59,823 nt of DNA from Hofstenia miamia (taxonomy: Eukaryota; Xenacoelomorpha; Acoela): positions 324,168 to 383,990 of the forward strand of contig SCFE01000072.1 in assembly GCA_004352715.1 (NCBI GenBank), in the 5' to 3' direction. Under the pieces are notes generated by a model, which did no database searches, was not told the DNA's origin, and saw nothing but the letters and a program-made list of their open reading frames with translations. The position numbers and the translations under genes are program-made. Positions within the stretch are counted from its first letter, which is position 1, and the number at the start of each line of letters is the position of its first letter. Of the stretch, positions 24,877 through 33,298 are shown in pieces.

Positions 24877-25135
24877 ACCTTCCCCTGGAACTCTGGTTGT
24901 TTCACCGCCCTCAAATCAGCGAAGTGATCCCCCGGAAGGAAAGTTAAGCTGCAAAGAGGCCGATTGTCTGTTTGTATCTCTGCCCTTGAATCGGCCTTGA
25001 GTACTACTAGGACGCCTCTTCACTCTACGTCATCTATTGACCATCTCGTCGTTCTTGTCCCTTCTGCCCTCGAGTCGACATCTGGGTTATCTATTGACCA
25101 TCTCGTCGTTCTTGTCCCTTCTGCCCTCGAGTCGA
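24763..25135 (-). repeat. degenerate repeat array across the pol/ORF3 junction
   Basis: The plus-strand core GCCCTTGAATCGG or variants occurs near 24763, 24832, 24907, 24982, 25066 and 25123, at intervals of 57-84 bp. The last two units form a perfect-looking 57-bp (19-codon) tandem repeat. In the pol frame it reads VDSRAEGTRTTRWSID twice. In the ORF3 frame related units read RFKGRDT, RFKAEG and RFKGNS. Confidence 0.75.
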
Positions 25136-26507
25136 CATCCGGTTTGAGAACTTCTGTGCACTCACCTCCTCGTGTTTGTGGTCGGGATTCCCTCAGTTCC
25201 ACTTCACTCACTTCCTGAGTGGCTGATGCATCCTTCTCTAATTTCCTAAATGCAGTTATTATATCTATATCCCATATTTCAGGGTTATATATATTTTTAT
25301 TTCTTGCGGCCCTCTGGGGTTGCACTCTCCTTTCCAATTGTTCGTTTCCAATGTCCGCTGTGAATTCCTCCTCGAATTCCTCCTCCGGCAGGCTATCTAA
25401 ATCACACATATCGTACATAACATCTTTGCCATTTATTCGGCTTAATTTAAACTCAGCATTTTCATCTATTTTTGTTTCTTCAATATCTACAGTTGCTCTT
25501 TTCAAATTTTGGAAGTGCAATAGTCTGCCATTATCTAGCATGTACTCATTATTCGGTAGTTCCTGCGTTATTGTATGTGGTCCAGACCAAACCGTTTTTA
25601 ATTTACAAACCTGATTCGTGTCTGTTAGTTTCATTGGTGCAAATGCGTAGACTTTGTCGCCTACTTTGTGCGCGTGCCCGTAGATTTTTTTATTATAGTT
25701 TCGCTGTTGTCTTACTGCCGATTTCTTCGTGTTGTGGCATATTGTTTCATGAATTGCTGAAATCTGTTTGCATAATTGATTTACATAGTCGTTGTTTAGC
25801 GTTTTGCTGTAGTTGGTATATTGCATTGATAATGGTGTGGCTGCCTCCCGGCCGAACATTGCCTTGAATGGGGTCACTCCTGTTGTTGAGTGTACCGACG
25901 TGTTATAGAAATACTCTATCATCTCGATCACCTCTCTCCATTTATTTCCACCGATCCTTGTTGTTGTTACTCTTATTAATTTTATCAGAGTTCTGTTTAG
26001 TCTCTCCACCACACCATTCGCCTGTGGGTGGTATGCTGTGGTTCTTTCACTCACTATCTCTAGCATTTTGGCCATTTCCTGGAATAGGCCACTCTCAAAT
26101 TGTGGTCCTTTGTCTGATATGATAGTTTCCATTGGTCTGAGACGCAGTATCCACTCCTTCATTACTATTTCCACTGTGGTTTCCGCAGTTGTATTCTTCA
26201 TTGGGATCATCCTTGCGTATTTCGTAAAGTTATCCACCATTACTAATAGGAATTGATACCCCTCGTTATCCTTCAAAAGTTGTTCCAAGTTGATGTGGAC
26301 TATTTCATTCGGTTGTGTGGCGATTATCTTCTCTAGTGGTGCTCTCTGTATTGGGAACCGTTGGCTGTTGTTCAGCAAACATGTGGTGCATTTATTAATG
26401 ATGTCTTCGATTACCTTTCTTACTGCCGTTGTTATAAATCGCCCATTAAATGTTTTCTCTGTTTGTGTTATTCCTAGGTGGCCTTTTTTGTGTATCCGCC
26501 ATATCAA
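25020..26507 (-). pseudogene. Gypsy pol: integrase domain and C-terminal tail
   Basis: 495-codon open stretch. The zinc-binding module shows HKKGH and KCTTC (H-x3-H...C-x2-C). The catalytic core shows VHINLEQLL where the family has Asp (first acidic residue replaced by Asn), then TIISDKGPQFES (second Asp) and AYHPQANGVVERLNRTL (the Glu). VHSTTGVTPFKAMFGRE follows, then a GPHTI/LHFQNLKR module typical of Gypsy integrase tails. The C terminus is acidic and ends in two copies of a 19-residue repeat. Integrase would insert the cDNA into host DNA; with Asn at the first catalytic position it should be inactive. Its N-terminal join to RNase H is frameshifted by a 52-bp duplication at 26470-26573. 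Confidence 0.9.
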
Positions 26508-26573
26508 ATCCCTTTTGTATTATTCCTAGGTGGCCTTTTTCGTGTATCCGCCGTATCAAATCCCTTTTGAAGT
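26470..26573 (-). repeat. 52-bp tandem duplication breaking pol
   Basis: ATTCCTAGGTGGCCTTTTT begins at 26470 and again at 26522, and the two units differ at a few bases. Because 52 is not a multiple of 3, the integrase frame is separated from the upstream pol frame. The peptide before and after repeats the motif IHEKGHLG / IHKKGHLG. Confidence 0.9.
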
Positions 26574-28039
26574 ACTCTGGTATTGCGATTCGATTGTTTT
26601 GCCCTTCGACATACAATAACCCATTTCGGTTTGTTTTCCATTTGTAACGTTCGAAGTAGCTTGCTGTTAGCTTTGATAGTATCATTTGGGGTGCTTTCAG
26701 TTTTCTTATTATCTCATTAAGGATTACATCGTCCTGTTGTTTTTCTATGATCTCCTTCTCAGAGATTTCCTCTTTTATTATGATTGGTAGTACCGTCTGA
26801 CCCTTCTTGTCTACGTTGATCTCTGGCAGCTCATCATATTGATTGTGTGGTAGAAACTGGAATTGCTGCTTTTCTCCATCTGTCTTTTCCGCGTCTCTTT
26901 GGTACTCTGGTAATGACGTCCAAAAGTCTGTGTTACTATGTAGAGTGCCCTTTCAATGTTCTATTGTGAATGTAAATTCGTTAAGGTATTCTATCCATTG
27001 GGATACAATGCCCGATTTATCTCCTGAGAATTTTTTTAGCCACGCGAGGCCGCTGTTGTCGGTACGTACTCGGAACTCTTTTCCAATCAGGAAATGTCTG
27101 AATTTTCTGATACTTTCGACTAGCGCTAGCATTTCTACTTTAGTTGAGCCGTAATTTTCCTCGCTTGCTCGTAGTTTGCGGCTAAAAAATTGTATTGGTA
27201 CCTCTTTCCCCTTTCTCATTTGTCCTAGTGTTGCTCCTATGGCGACCTTGCTTGCATCGCAGTCTAGTATGAATGGTTCGTCATAATCCGGTGTGTTGAG
27301 TGATGGCAATTTCGCTAGTTCTTCCTTGATATTGTCCAGTTCCTCCTGCTCCTGCCATGTCCATACGAATGGTACTGATTTTCTCATGAGTTTCGTCATC
27401 TTCGCGGTTTTTCCTGCAATGTTAGGAATGAATGTGCCATAATAATTAAAGAAACCCATTATTCTTTGGATGTCCTTCTTGTTATTTGGTTTCTCTATCT
27501 TTCGTATCATTTCTCTTGCGTTATCCTTCATTGATATTCTCCCTTTTTCTATCGTTCTTCCCAGGAAGATGATTTTCTCCTTTAAGATTTCGCATTTGTT
27601 GCCATTTATTCGGAGTCCTGCTTTCCCTAGGATTGTTAGCGTTCTGTCTAGTTTCTCTATATGCTCTTGTATTGTGTCACTTGTTACGATTATATCGTCT
27701 ATGTATGCATTGATGCCATCCTCCATTCTATGTTTTTTGTTTTTCAGGACTTTTGTTATATATCTTTGAAACGTTGCCGGCGCGTTGCATAGCCCAAACG
27801 CCATGTAGATCCACTCATACAGCCCGTACGGTGTTATGAATGCTGTCTTTTCAATATCGTTTTCTTCCATTTGTACTTGCCAATATGCTTTGCATAAGTC
27901 TAATGTCGTAAAGTATTTGTGCTTGCTCGCTTCGTACAACATGTCCTCTATTCTCGGCAGAGGGTACGAGTCTTTCTTTGTCACTTCATTTAGCTTCCGG
28001 AAGTCTATACATAACCGGTACTTTTCTCCCTGCTTCACG
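26574..28039 (-). pseudogene. Gypsy pol: reverse transcriptase and RNase H
   Basis: The 26953-28038 stretch encodes RT from KQGEKYRLCIDFRKLNEVTK (motifs 1-2), FTTLDLCKAYWQVQM (motif A), FGLCNAPATFQRYI (motif B), AYIDDIIVTSD (motif C, catalytic DD), LGRTIEKGRI and GFFNYYGTFIPN. RNase H follows: FILDCDASKVAIGATLG, MLALVESIRKFRHFL, FRVRTDNSGLAWL, so the acidic residues are visible. A TGA at 26953-26955 interrupts the frame just after FTFTIEH; the same frame stays open downstream to about 26574. The upstream end is cut by the N gap. Confidence 0.92.
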
Positions 28040-28053
28040 NNNNNNNNNNNNNN
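28040..28053. other. short assembly gap (14 N) inside RT
   Basis: The 372 bp on the left (27668-28039) recur on the right (28054-28425) with roughly a dozen base differences. The two sides are therefore probably parts of two different element copies joined at a repeat. Confidence 0.95.
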
Positions 28054-28604
28054 TGTATTGTGTCACTTGTTACGATTATATCGTCTATGTATGCGTTGAT
28101 GCCATCCTCCATTCTATGTTTTTTGTTTTTCAGGACTTTTGTTATATATCTTTGAAACGTTGCCGGCGCGTTGCATAGCCCAAACGCCATGTAGATCCAC
28201 TCATACAGCCCGTATGGTGTTATGAATGCTGTCTTTTCAATATCGTTTTCTTCCATTTGTACTTGCCAATATGCTTTGCATAAATCTAATGTTGTAAAGT
28301 ATTTGTGCTTGCTCACTTCGTATAACATGTCCTCTCTTCTCGGCAGAGGGTACGAGTCTTTCTTTGTCACTTCGTTCAACTTCCGAAAGTCTATACATAG
28401 CCGGTATTTTTCTCCCTGCTTCACGAACACCATTGGTGCTGCGTAGGGACTCTCGCTTGGTCGTATAATTTTGTTGTCTATTAATTCTTCCAGTATCCAA
28501 TTGTATTCGTCCTTCATTTGTTTGGGCACTCTTCTACAGGGGAGTTTTATTGGTTTATCCGTGGTTGTTACTATCTTGTGTTTTTCCCCTATTGCTTGCC
28601 CCAC
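28054..28604 (-). pseudogene. Gypsy pol: N-terminal RT segment (second partial copy)
   Basis: Begins near GQAIGEKHKIVTTTDKPIKL, continues LPCRRVPKQMKDEYNWIL and SPYAAPMVFVKQGEKYR, and runs through RT motifs A, B and AYIDDIIVTSD before the gap. The next 372 bp repeat RT again. Only 54 bp separate this start from the gag zinc knuckle at 28658, so the aspartic protease and linker normally found here are absent. Confidence 0.85.
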
Positions 28605-28657
28605 ACTTATTTCTCTGTAGTTGAATGTCTGTTTATGTCATCCTAGTGTATCTCTTA

Positions 28658-28702
28658 GCAGTTGTATCTCCTCTTTGTCCACTTCTTTCCACAATTATAA
28701 CA
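28658..28702 (-). pseudogene. degenerate zinc knuckle of gag
   Basis: Reads CYNCGKKWTKRRYNC. The first Cys pair and the last Cys are present, but the Gly-His expected in CX2CX4HX4C has become Trp-Thr. It lies in a frame one base off the main gag frame, open from about 28860 to its stop, so gag was originally longer and is now frameshifted. Confidence 0.65.
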
Positions 28703-28860
28703 TTTAATGTCTTTCTCATGAACCTTCTTCGTTTTTCCGTCTCTAGTTTTTATTTTTATTGTCTTTTCTTGTTTGTCAGTCTCATACGTTTTTGTTGTGT
28801 TTTTCGACTTGAGGTTGTTCCTCCAGGTTGGCGTTTCTCTATGCCAAGCTGCCTTTTCGT

Positions 28861-30255
28861 TTATTCTCGCGTTATTTTCAATCGTTGCTTGTATTTCCCT
28901 GCTTTTCTGATCATCTTTTCCAGTTTGTCGTCTACATCACACTTAATTTCAAATTGTGCTCTTATATTATTGGGCATCCCCTTGCAAATATGCGAAAAGA
29001 GGTCATACTTTGAATATTGGCTCTCCCTTGAGCTGAGTGTGACTAGTCTTTCGACCTGCTGTATGTAATTGCGGATATCATCTGTCTTTTTCATTTTCGT
29101 CCTGTTTAGAATTATCTGGTATTGGTTCTTAAAGCTTTCGTTCCCATAGTATTCTATGAAGTCGCTGATTAACAATTTGTAGTCCATTTTTGTTTCAGGG
29201 TCTAACAGCAGGTAGTGCTGTGCTGCTGAGTGTTGGCTCACCTTTCTTTCTGCCATTGTCAACTCGAACATCTGGAGCCATTCCCCGAATGTTGGATTAT
29301 AGCCATCTACTCTGCCGTTGAATTTTGGTAGCATAGCTTTACTGGGGATCATGTCGTTTCCCACCTCCTGGTTTAATATTGAGTTGTTGTATTTCAGTTT
29401 CATGTTTCTTGTTGTCACTTCTTCTTTCCGTAATTGTGCGGTTATTGCTTCTTTGATTTCCTCAACGAATTTCTTCTTTTCTACATCATTCTCGTCTTCG
29501 AAAGAGTCCTCTGATATGTTGTCATGGAGTGGTGAAGCTCGTAGCTCCGGTTCTTTCCTACCTACGAACTGAAAATTGTGGGATTGTATTTTATCTTGTT
29601 CGTCCTTATTCAGCTGCAATAACCTCACCTTGTCCTTTAGTTGAGCTATTTCTTCTTGTCTCAGATCTTTGTCTTTGACTAATCGCCTGTTTTCTATTTC
29701 CAACAAGTCATGTTGTAAATGTGCTGATTGTTCATTTCTGTTTGTTTCGAGTCGAGTTATTTTACTTTTAAGTTGTGATATCTCTGCGGCTTGTATATCA
29801 TTATCTTGTATCAGCTGCTGGTTTGTTCTTTCTAATACATTATTCTTGTCTTGCAGAAGCTGATTTTGTTCCAGAAATCTGCTGTTTGATTCCGTTAACT
29901 GTTTCGTAAGTGCCTTGATCTCATTTTGGAACACTTTGCTTTGTTCAATTAATCTGGTATCCATATCAATTTGGATATTCCTGATTGTTTCCGCACTTGC
30001 TAGTTCAATATCTTCTATTCTTTTTGTTAACAGACTGATTTCTTCTCTTAGTAATTTCTCTGTCTCATTATTCTTTCTCAAAATTTCCATAATTTCTGGG
30101 GTTCCTGGTTTGGAAGAAGATTCTTGTCGTATCGATTCTGGGGTTTGGGTTGCTTCCGAATTCCTTGGGTAAGATGACGATCGTGTCGCCATAGGGGTAG
30201 TGGTTTTCGGTATCGCCTTCTTTGCACTTCCTCTTTTACTTTTATTGTTTGTCAT
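28861..30255 (-). CDS. Gypsy gag: coiled coil plus capsid domain
   Basis: 464 codons from ATG at 30255. Residues 1-60 are basic and Ser/Thr/Pro-rich. Residues about 60-240 are a long Glu/Lys/Gln/Leu coiled coil (TNQQLIQDNDIQAAEISQLK). An acidic linker (DNISEDSFEDENDVEKK) precedes a Retrotrans_gag-like capsid domain from about 320 (AMLPKFNGRV, FGEWLQMFELTMAERKV, DFIEYYGNESFKNQYQIIL, YIQQVERLVTL, HICKGMPNNIRAQFEI). It forms the particle that packages element RNA. The large N-terminal coiled coil is unusual for Gypsy gag. The stop after LKITRE appears premature because a frame one base away stays open to the zinc knuckle. Confidence 0.85.
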   Translation of the reverse strand: MTNNKSKRGSAKKAIPKTTTPMATRSSSYPRNSEATQTPESIRQESSSKPGTPEIMEILRKNNETEKLLREEISLLTKRIEDIELASAETIRNIQIDMDTRLIEQSKVFQNEIKALTKQLTESNSRFLEQNQLLQDKNNVLERTNQQLIQDNDIQAAEISQLKSKITRLETNRNEQSAHLQHDLLEIENRRLVKDKDLRQEEIAQLKDKVRLLQLNKDEQDKIQSHNFQFVGRKEPELRASPLHDNISEDSFEDENDVEKKKFVEEIKEAITAQLRKEEVTTRNMKLKYNNSILNQEVGNDMIPSKAMLPKFNGRVDGYNPTFGEWLQMFELTMAERKVSQHSAAQHYLLLDPETKMDYKLLISDFIEYYGNESFKNQYQIILNRTKMKKTDDIRNYIQQVERLVTLSSRESQYSKYDLFSHICKGMPNNIRAQFEIKCDVDDKLEKMIRKAGKYKQRLKITRE

Positions 30256-30464
30256 TCTTTCTTGATGTCATAGTGGATTTCCAATTCGGTTATGATTCTA
30301 GAGTCCAGTTTGCACCTGTTGTGATTGAAGTTTTCTGCCTTTGCTGACTTTATTTTTCTGTTCACTGCTCTGTTGCTTCCTTTTCACTTTCCCTTTGAGT
30401 TGTTTCAGTTATCTTTGAAAGAGTCTCGCTGCTCTGTTTCCTCTCCGTTGACGTTGTTCTTATT

Positions 30465-30478
30465 TGTCACGGTCGCCA
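30465..30478 (-). promoter_or_regulatory. primer-binding site
   Basis: TGGCGACCGTGACA starts directly after the LTR terminus ...TTACA on the minus strand. PBSs start with TGG because tRNAs end in CCA. From memory this is like the tRNA-Arg type PBS of the Drosophila 412/mdg1 group; a tRNA search would confirm it. Confidence 0.8.
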
Positions 30479-30523
30479 TGTAACATCCTCCACCTAGCAT
30501 ATTTGCACCGTGTACTAATACTG
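30479..30523 (-). repeat. 5' LTR remnant (45 bp)
   Basis: TGTAACATCCTCCACCTAGC and the following bases match the 3' LTR end with several substitutions, then stop at CTG where an R4/Dong-like copy begins. The rest of the 5' LTR is not in the window. Confidence 0.85.
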
Positions 30524-31731
30524 GAAGATGAAGTGATAGATGTTGAGACAGAAGTGGCAGAAGTAGCAGATGCAGAAACTGAAGCAGCAATCAAGGAAAA
30601 GATGAAGGAAGAAATAGGTGAGAGAGCTAGGTTGCCAGTCCCAAGAAGAGTTAAGAGAAGTAAGCTAGCAGTAGAGACAGCAAAAGTCAATAAAGTGTTG
30701 GAGAGGATAGATGCTAGGAGTGTTACAGAAGTAAATAGCTTAGTGTATGCAGGGGCATGTGAGGTGCTGAAGAATGTAGGCGTGGAAATGAAGAAGAAAA
30801 GGCGGCAAGAAGATAAGGGAGACAGAAAGCCAGCATGGGAGAGGAGAATTGAGAATAAAGTGGCAAAAATTAGGCAGCAAATAGGGAAGATCAGGACAAG
30901 TAAGGCAGTGCAAGACAGGTGCAGGGTAGGTAAGGGGAAGACTATAGAAATTGCAAGAGAAGAGCTTAAGCAGAGATTAGTTGCAGAAGCTGAGAAACTG
31001 AGAAAGTATAGGGCAAGGGCAAAGCAGGCAAGAGACAATATGAAGTTTGAGACTCAAGAAGGAAGATTCTACAAAGAACTAGATGCAGGAGGAAAGGCTA
31101 CAGCTAGAGCAGGTGAGGATGCAGTAAGGTTCTGGGAGAATATATGGGGAAGTGTGGGACCAGAGATAGAGAGTGTACAGATGCAGAAAGAAGTCAGGCA
31201 AGAAGAAGAAGTAATCACAACTGTAAGGCTGAAGGAGGCTCTAAAGAAGATGAAGAACTGGAAGGCGCCAGGCAGAGATGAGGTACATGGGTATTGGCTG
31301 AAGAAGTTCACAAGTGTTCATGAGAGACTAGCAGCAGCATTGGAGGAGTGTGTGGTGAGTGGGTGTCCAGAGTGGATGGTAGTGGGGAGGACATTTCTGA
31401 TACAGAAGGACCCAAAGAAAGGCAGTGAGGCAAGCAACTTCAGACCAATAACATGTCTGCCAACAATGTGGAAATTGCTAACTTCAGTGATTTCAAATAG
31501 GCTGGCATGTTACTTAGTGCAGAATAGGTTGATACCAGAGGAGCAGAAGGGATGTAGGACGAAGACAAGAGGATGCAAAGATCAGTTGTTGATAGACCAG
31601 GCAGTTGTGGAGAATTGCAGAAGAAGGAAGACAAACTTGGCAATGGCATGGATAGACTACAGGAAGGCATATGACAGCATTTCACATGAGTGGGTATTGA
31701 AGACGTTAGAGGCTAATGGAGTTTCACAGAA
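30524..31731 (+). CDS. R4/Dong-like ORF: charged region and RT up to motif A (cut by gap)
   Basis: Continuous frame with the same charged N-terminal helical region as copy 1, then MKNWKAPGRDEVHGYWLKKF, FLIQKDPKKG, FRPITCLPTMW, GCRTKTRGCKDQLLIDQAVV and AWIDYRKAYDSISHEW, the motif A block with its catalytic Asp. This includes the section missing from copy 1. The open frame happens to extend upstream through the LTR remnant to 30464; I treat that extension as accidental. The N gap at 31732 removes the YxDD motif. Confidence 0.85.
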
Positions 31732-32068
31732 NNNNNNNNNNNNNNNNNNNNNNNNNNNNNNNNNNNNNNNNNNNNNNNNNNNNNNNNNNNNNNNNNNNNN
31801 NNNNNNNNNNNNNNNNNNNNNNNNNNNNNNNNNNNNNNNNNNNNNNNNNNNNNNNNNNNNNNNNNNNNNNNNNNNNNNNNNNNNNNNNNNNNNNNNNNNN
31901 NNNNNNNNNNNNNNNNNNNNNNNNNNNNNNNNNNNNNNNNNNNNNNNNNNNNNNNNNNNNNNNNNNNNNNNNNNNNNNNNNNNNNNNNNNNNNNNNNNNN
32001 NNNNNNNNNNNNNNNNNNNNNNNNNNNNNNNNNNNNNNNNNNNNNNNNNNNNNNNNNNNNNNNNNNNN
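31732..32068. other. assembly gap (337 N) inside R4/Dong-like copy 2
   Basis: N run between RT motif A and the endonuclease. Its length happens to keep frame, but the missing RT catalytic part needs more sequence than 337 bp, so the size is unreliable. Confidence 0.95.
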
Positions 32069-32539
32069 TGGAGTTTGAGCAGGCAGCATGGGTTAGAAGC
32101 AGGAGACAAGTGGTATGAGCACAAGCCACAGGGCGTCATAGAAAATGAGAAGGTTAAGATACTGTGGGAATTCAACATACAGACGAGCAAAGTGATAGAA
32201 GCACGGAGGCCAGACATAGTAGTGGTAGACAAAGATAAAAGATTAGGAACAATGATAGACATAGCAGTACCAAAAGACAGAAATGTAGAAAGCAAGGAGA
32301 AAGAGAAGATAGACAAGTACAGAGAGTTGGCAGAGAAAATAGAAAGGCTGTGGAAGTTAAAGAAAGTTGAAGTAGTCCCGTTAGTTGTAGAAGCACTAGG
32401 AGCAGTGAGTAAGAAGCATAAGAGATACTTGGAGGAGTTGGGAGTACCAAAGTGGGGAGGAGCAGTAGCACAGAAGGCAGCATTGTTAGGAACAGCTAGA
32501 GTCCTGAGGAAAGCTCTCAGACTCCCTGGGAACTGGTAA
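32069..32539 (+). CDS. R4/Dong-like restriction-like endonuclease domain
   Basis: Starts WSLSRQHGLEAGDKWYEHKP, then GVIENEKVKILWEFNIQTS, ARRPDIVVVDKDKRLG, MIDIAVPKDRNVESKEKEK, LEELGVPKWGGAVAQKA and ends LRKALRLPGNW. RPD...D-x-K and the downstream IDIAVPKD fit the PD-(D/E)xK nuclease of R2/R4-type elements, which nicks the target DNA. This is the best preserved C-terminus of the three copies, although the finger lies in the gap. Confidence 0.85.
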   Translation, partial: WSLSRQHGLEAGDKWYEHKPQGVIENEKVKILWEFNIQTSKVIEARRPDIVVVDKDKRLGTMIDIAVPKDRNVESKEKEKIDKYRELAEKIERLWKLKKVEVVPLVVEALGAVSKKHKRYLEELGVPKWGGAVAQKAALLGTARVLRKALRLPGNW

Positions 32540-32602
32540 GTTCCCCGAGCTGAGAGAGATACCAGCATGAAGCTGTGATGTGCAAGGATAATAATAATAA
32601 TA

Positions 32603-33298
32603 TCTAATGCATTATTATATTCCCATTTTATGCGTTTTTCAATAAACGTCGTTGTTTGATCACGTTGTACTTAACCACAACTCATCTTTTTTCCAGTATA
32701 TGCTCTTACCTAGTATCTTTGCTATGAGAACCTATCAGTATACAGCGGCTTCTAGAAATACATATTCCTATATCACGAGTGACTACATTTGTGGTGTCAT
32801 CTCTTTCGCAATTTGTACGGAATCCTTTGCAAAACTTTAAGTGAAATTGTTGCATATGAAAGTTACTGCACTAATAAATGTCTTATACCCAGATATCCCA
32901 TCATTATCAAGACATATGACCATTATAACCCACGATCCATGCTTTTATAGTCTTCAAATGACCCATGGTTTTATGGGACACTTTGCTGAAACTGATTCAG
33001 TAATAATATTTCTGCACTTAACCGCACTAAAATGGCGTACACTTTTAAAAAACTTCCAAAAATCAATATCGTAATGCTTGTAGTGACAATCATGGGTCAT
33101 GACCCATATTATAGTGACCCACAACATGTCTGACCCATTGAAACATGATTCCCTGATTCATGTCCAGCTTTGCTTATGCCATTGAACGAGAAATCTTTCT
33201 GTCAAATTATACTGTGCTTTAAATTAACATAAACATAAGCAATACTAAAAATTCATAGATAATTTTTTCATCGATTAATTAAAATTGATTCCATTGTG
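32603..33298. other. intergenic with a TGACCC cluster
   Basis: No gene. It holds a perfect 16-bp palindrome at 33092-33107 plus further TGACCC words, described separately, upstream of the intact ORF at 33299. Confidence 0.5.
33092..33136. promoter_or_regulatory. palindromic TGACCC cluster
   Basis: ATGGGTCATGACCCAT is a perfect palindrome. More TGACCC words start at 33115 and 33131 (15-16 bp apart), and one at 32959. GGGTCATGACCC resembles an inverted-repeat nuclear-receptor site (half-site AGGTCA/TGACCT). A role as a promoter element of the ORF starting 163 bp downstream is only a guess. Confidence 0.3.

Larger units (their letters stand above)
22332..30523 (-). mobile_element. Ty3/Gypsy LTR retrotransposon with a third ORF, degenerate
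   Basis: Minus-strand order: 5' LTR remnant (30479-30523), PBS (30465-30478), gag with coiled coil, capsid and zinc knuckle, RT, RNase H, integrase, a long third ORF, then the 3' LTR (22599-22815) and another LTR copy (22332-22548). Domain order RT-RH-IN is that of Ty3/Gypsy. It is broken by in-frame TGA codons, a 52-bp tandem duplication in pol, a frameshift in gag, loss of the protease region, and an N gap with duplicated RT sequence on both sides. Most of the 5' LTR is missing. Non-functional. Confidence 0.9.
30524..32602 (+). mobile_element. R4/Dong-like retrotransposon, copy 2 (5' truncated)
   Basis: Begins at GAAGATGAAGTGATAGATG, equivalent to 14794 in copy 1, directly after the Gypsy LTR remnant, and ends GCAAGGATAATAATAATAAT. 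It lacks the 5' leader and Myb-like domain but keeps the RT N-terminus, motif A and, after a gap, the endonuclease. The 3' UTR (32540-32587) is full length relative to copy 1. Confidence 0.88.
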
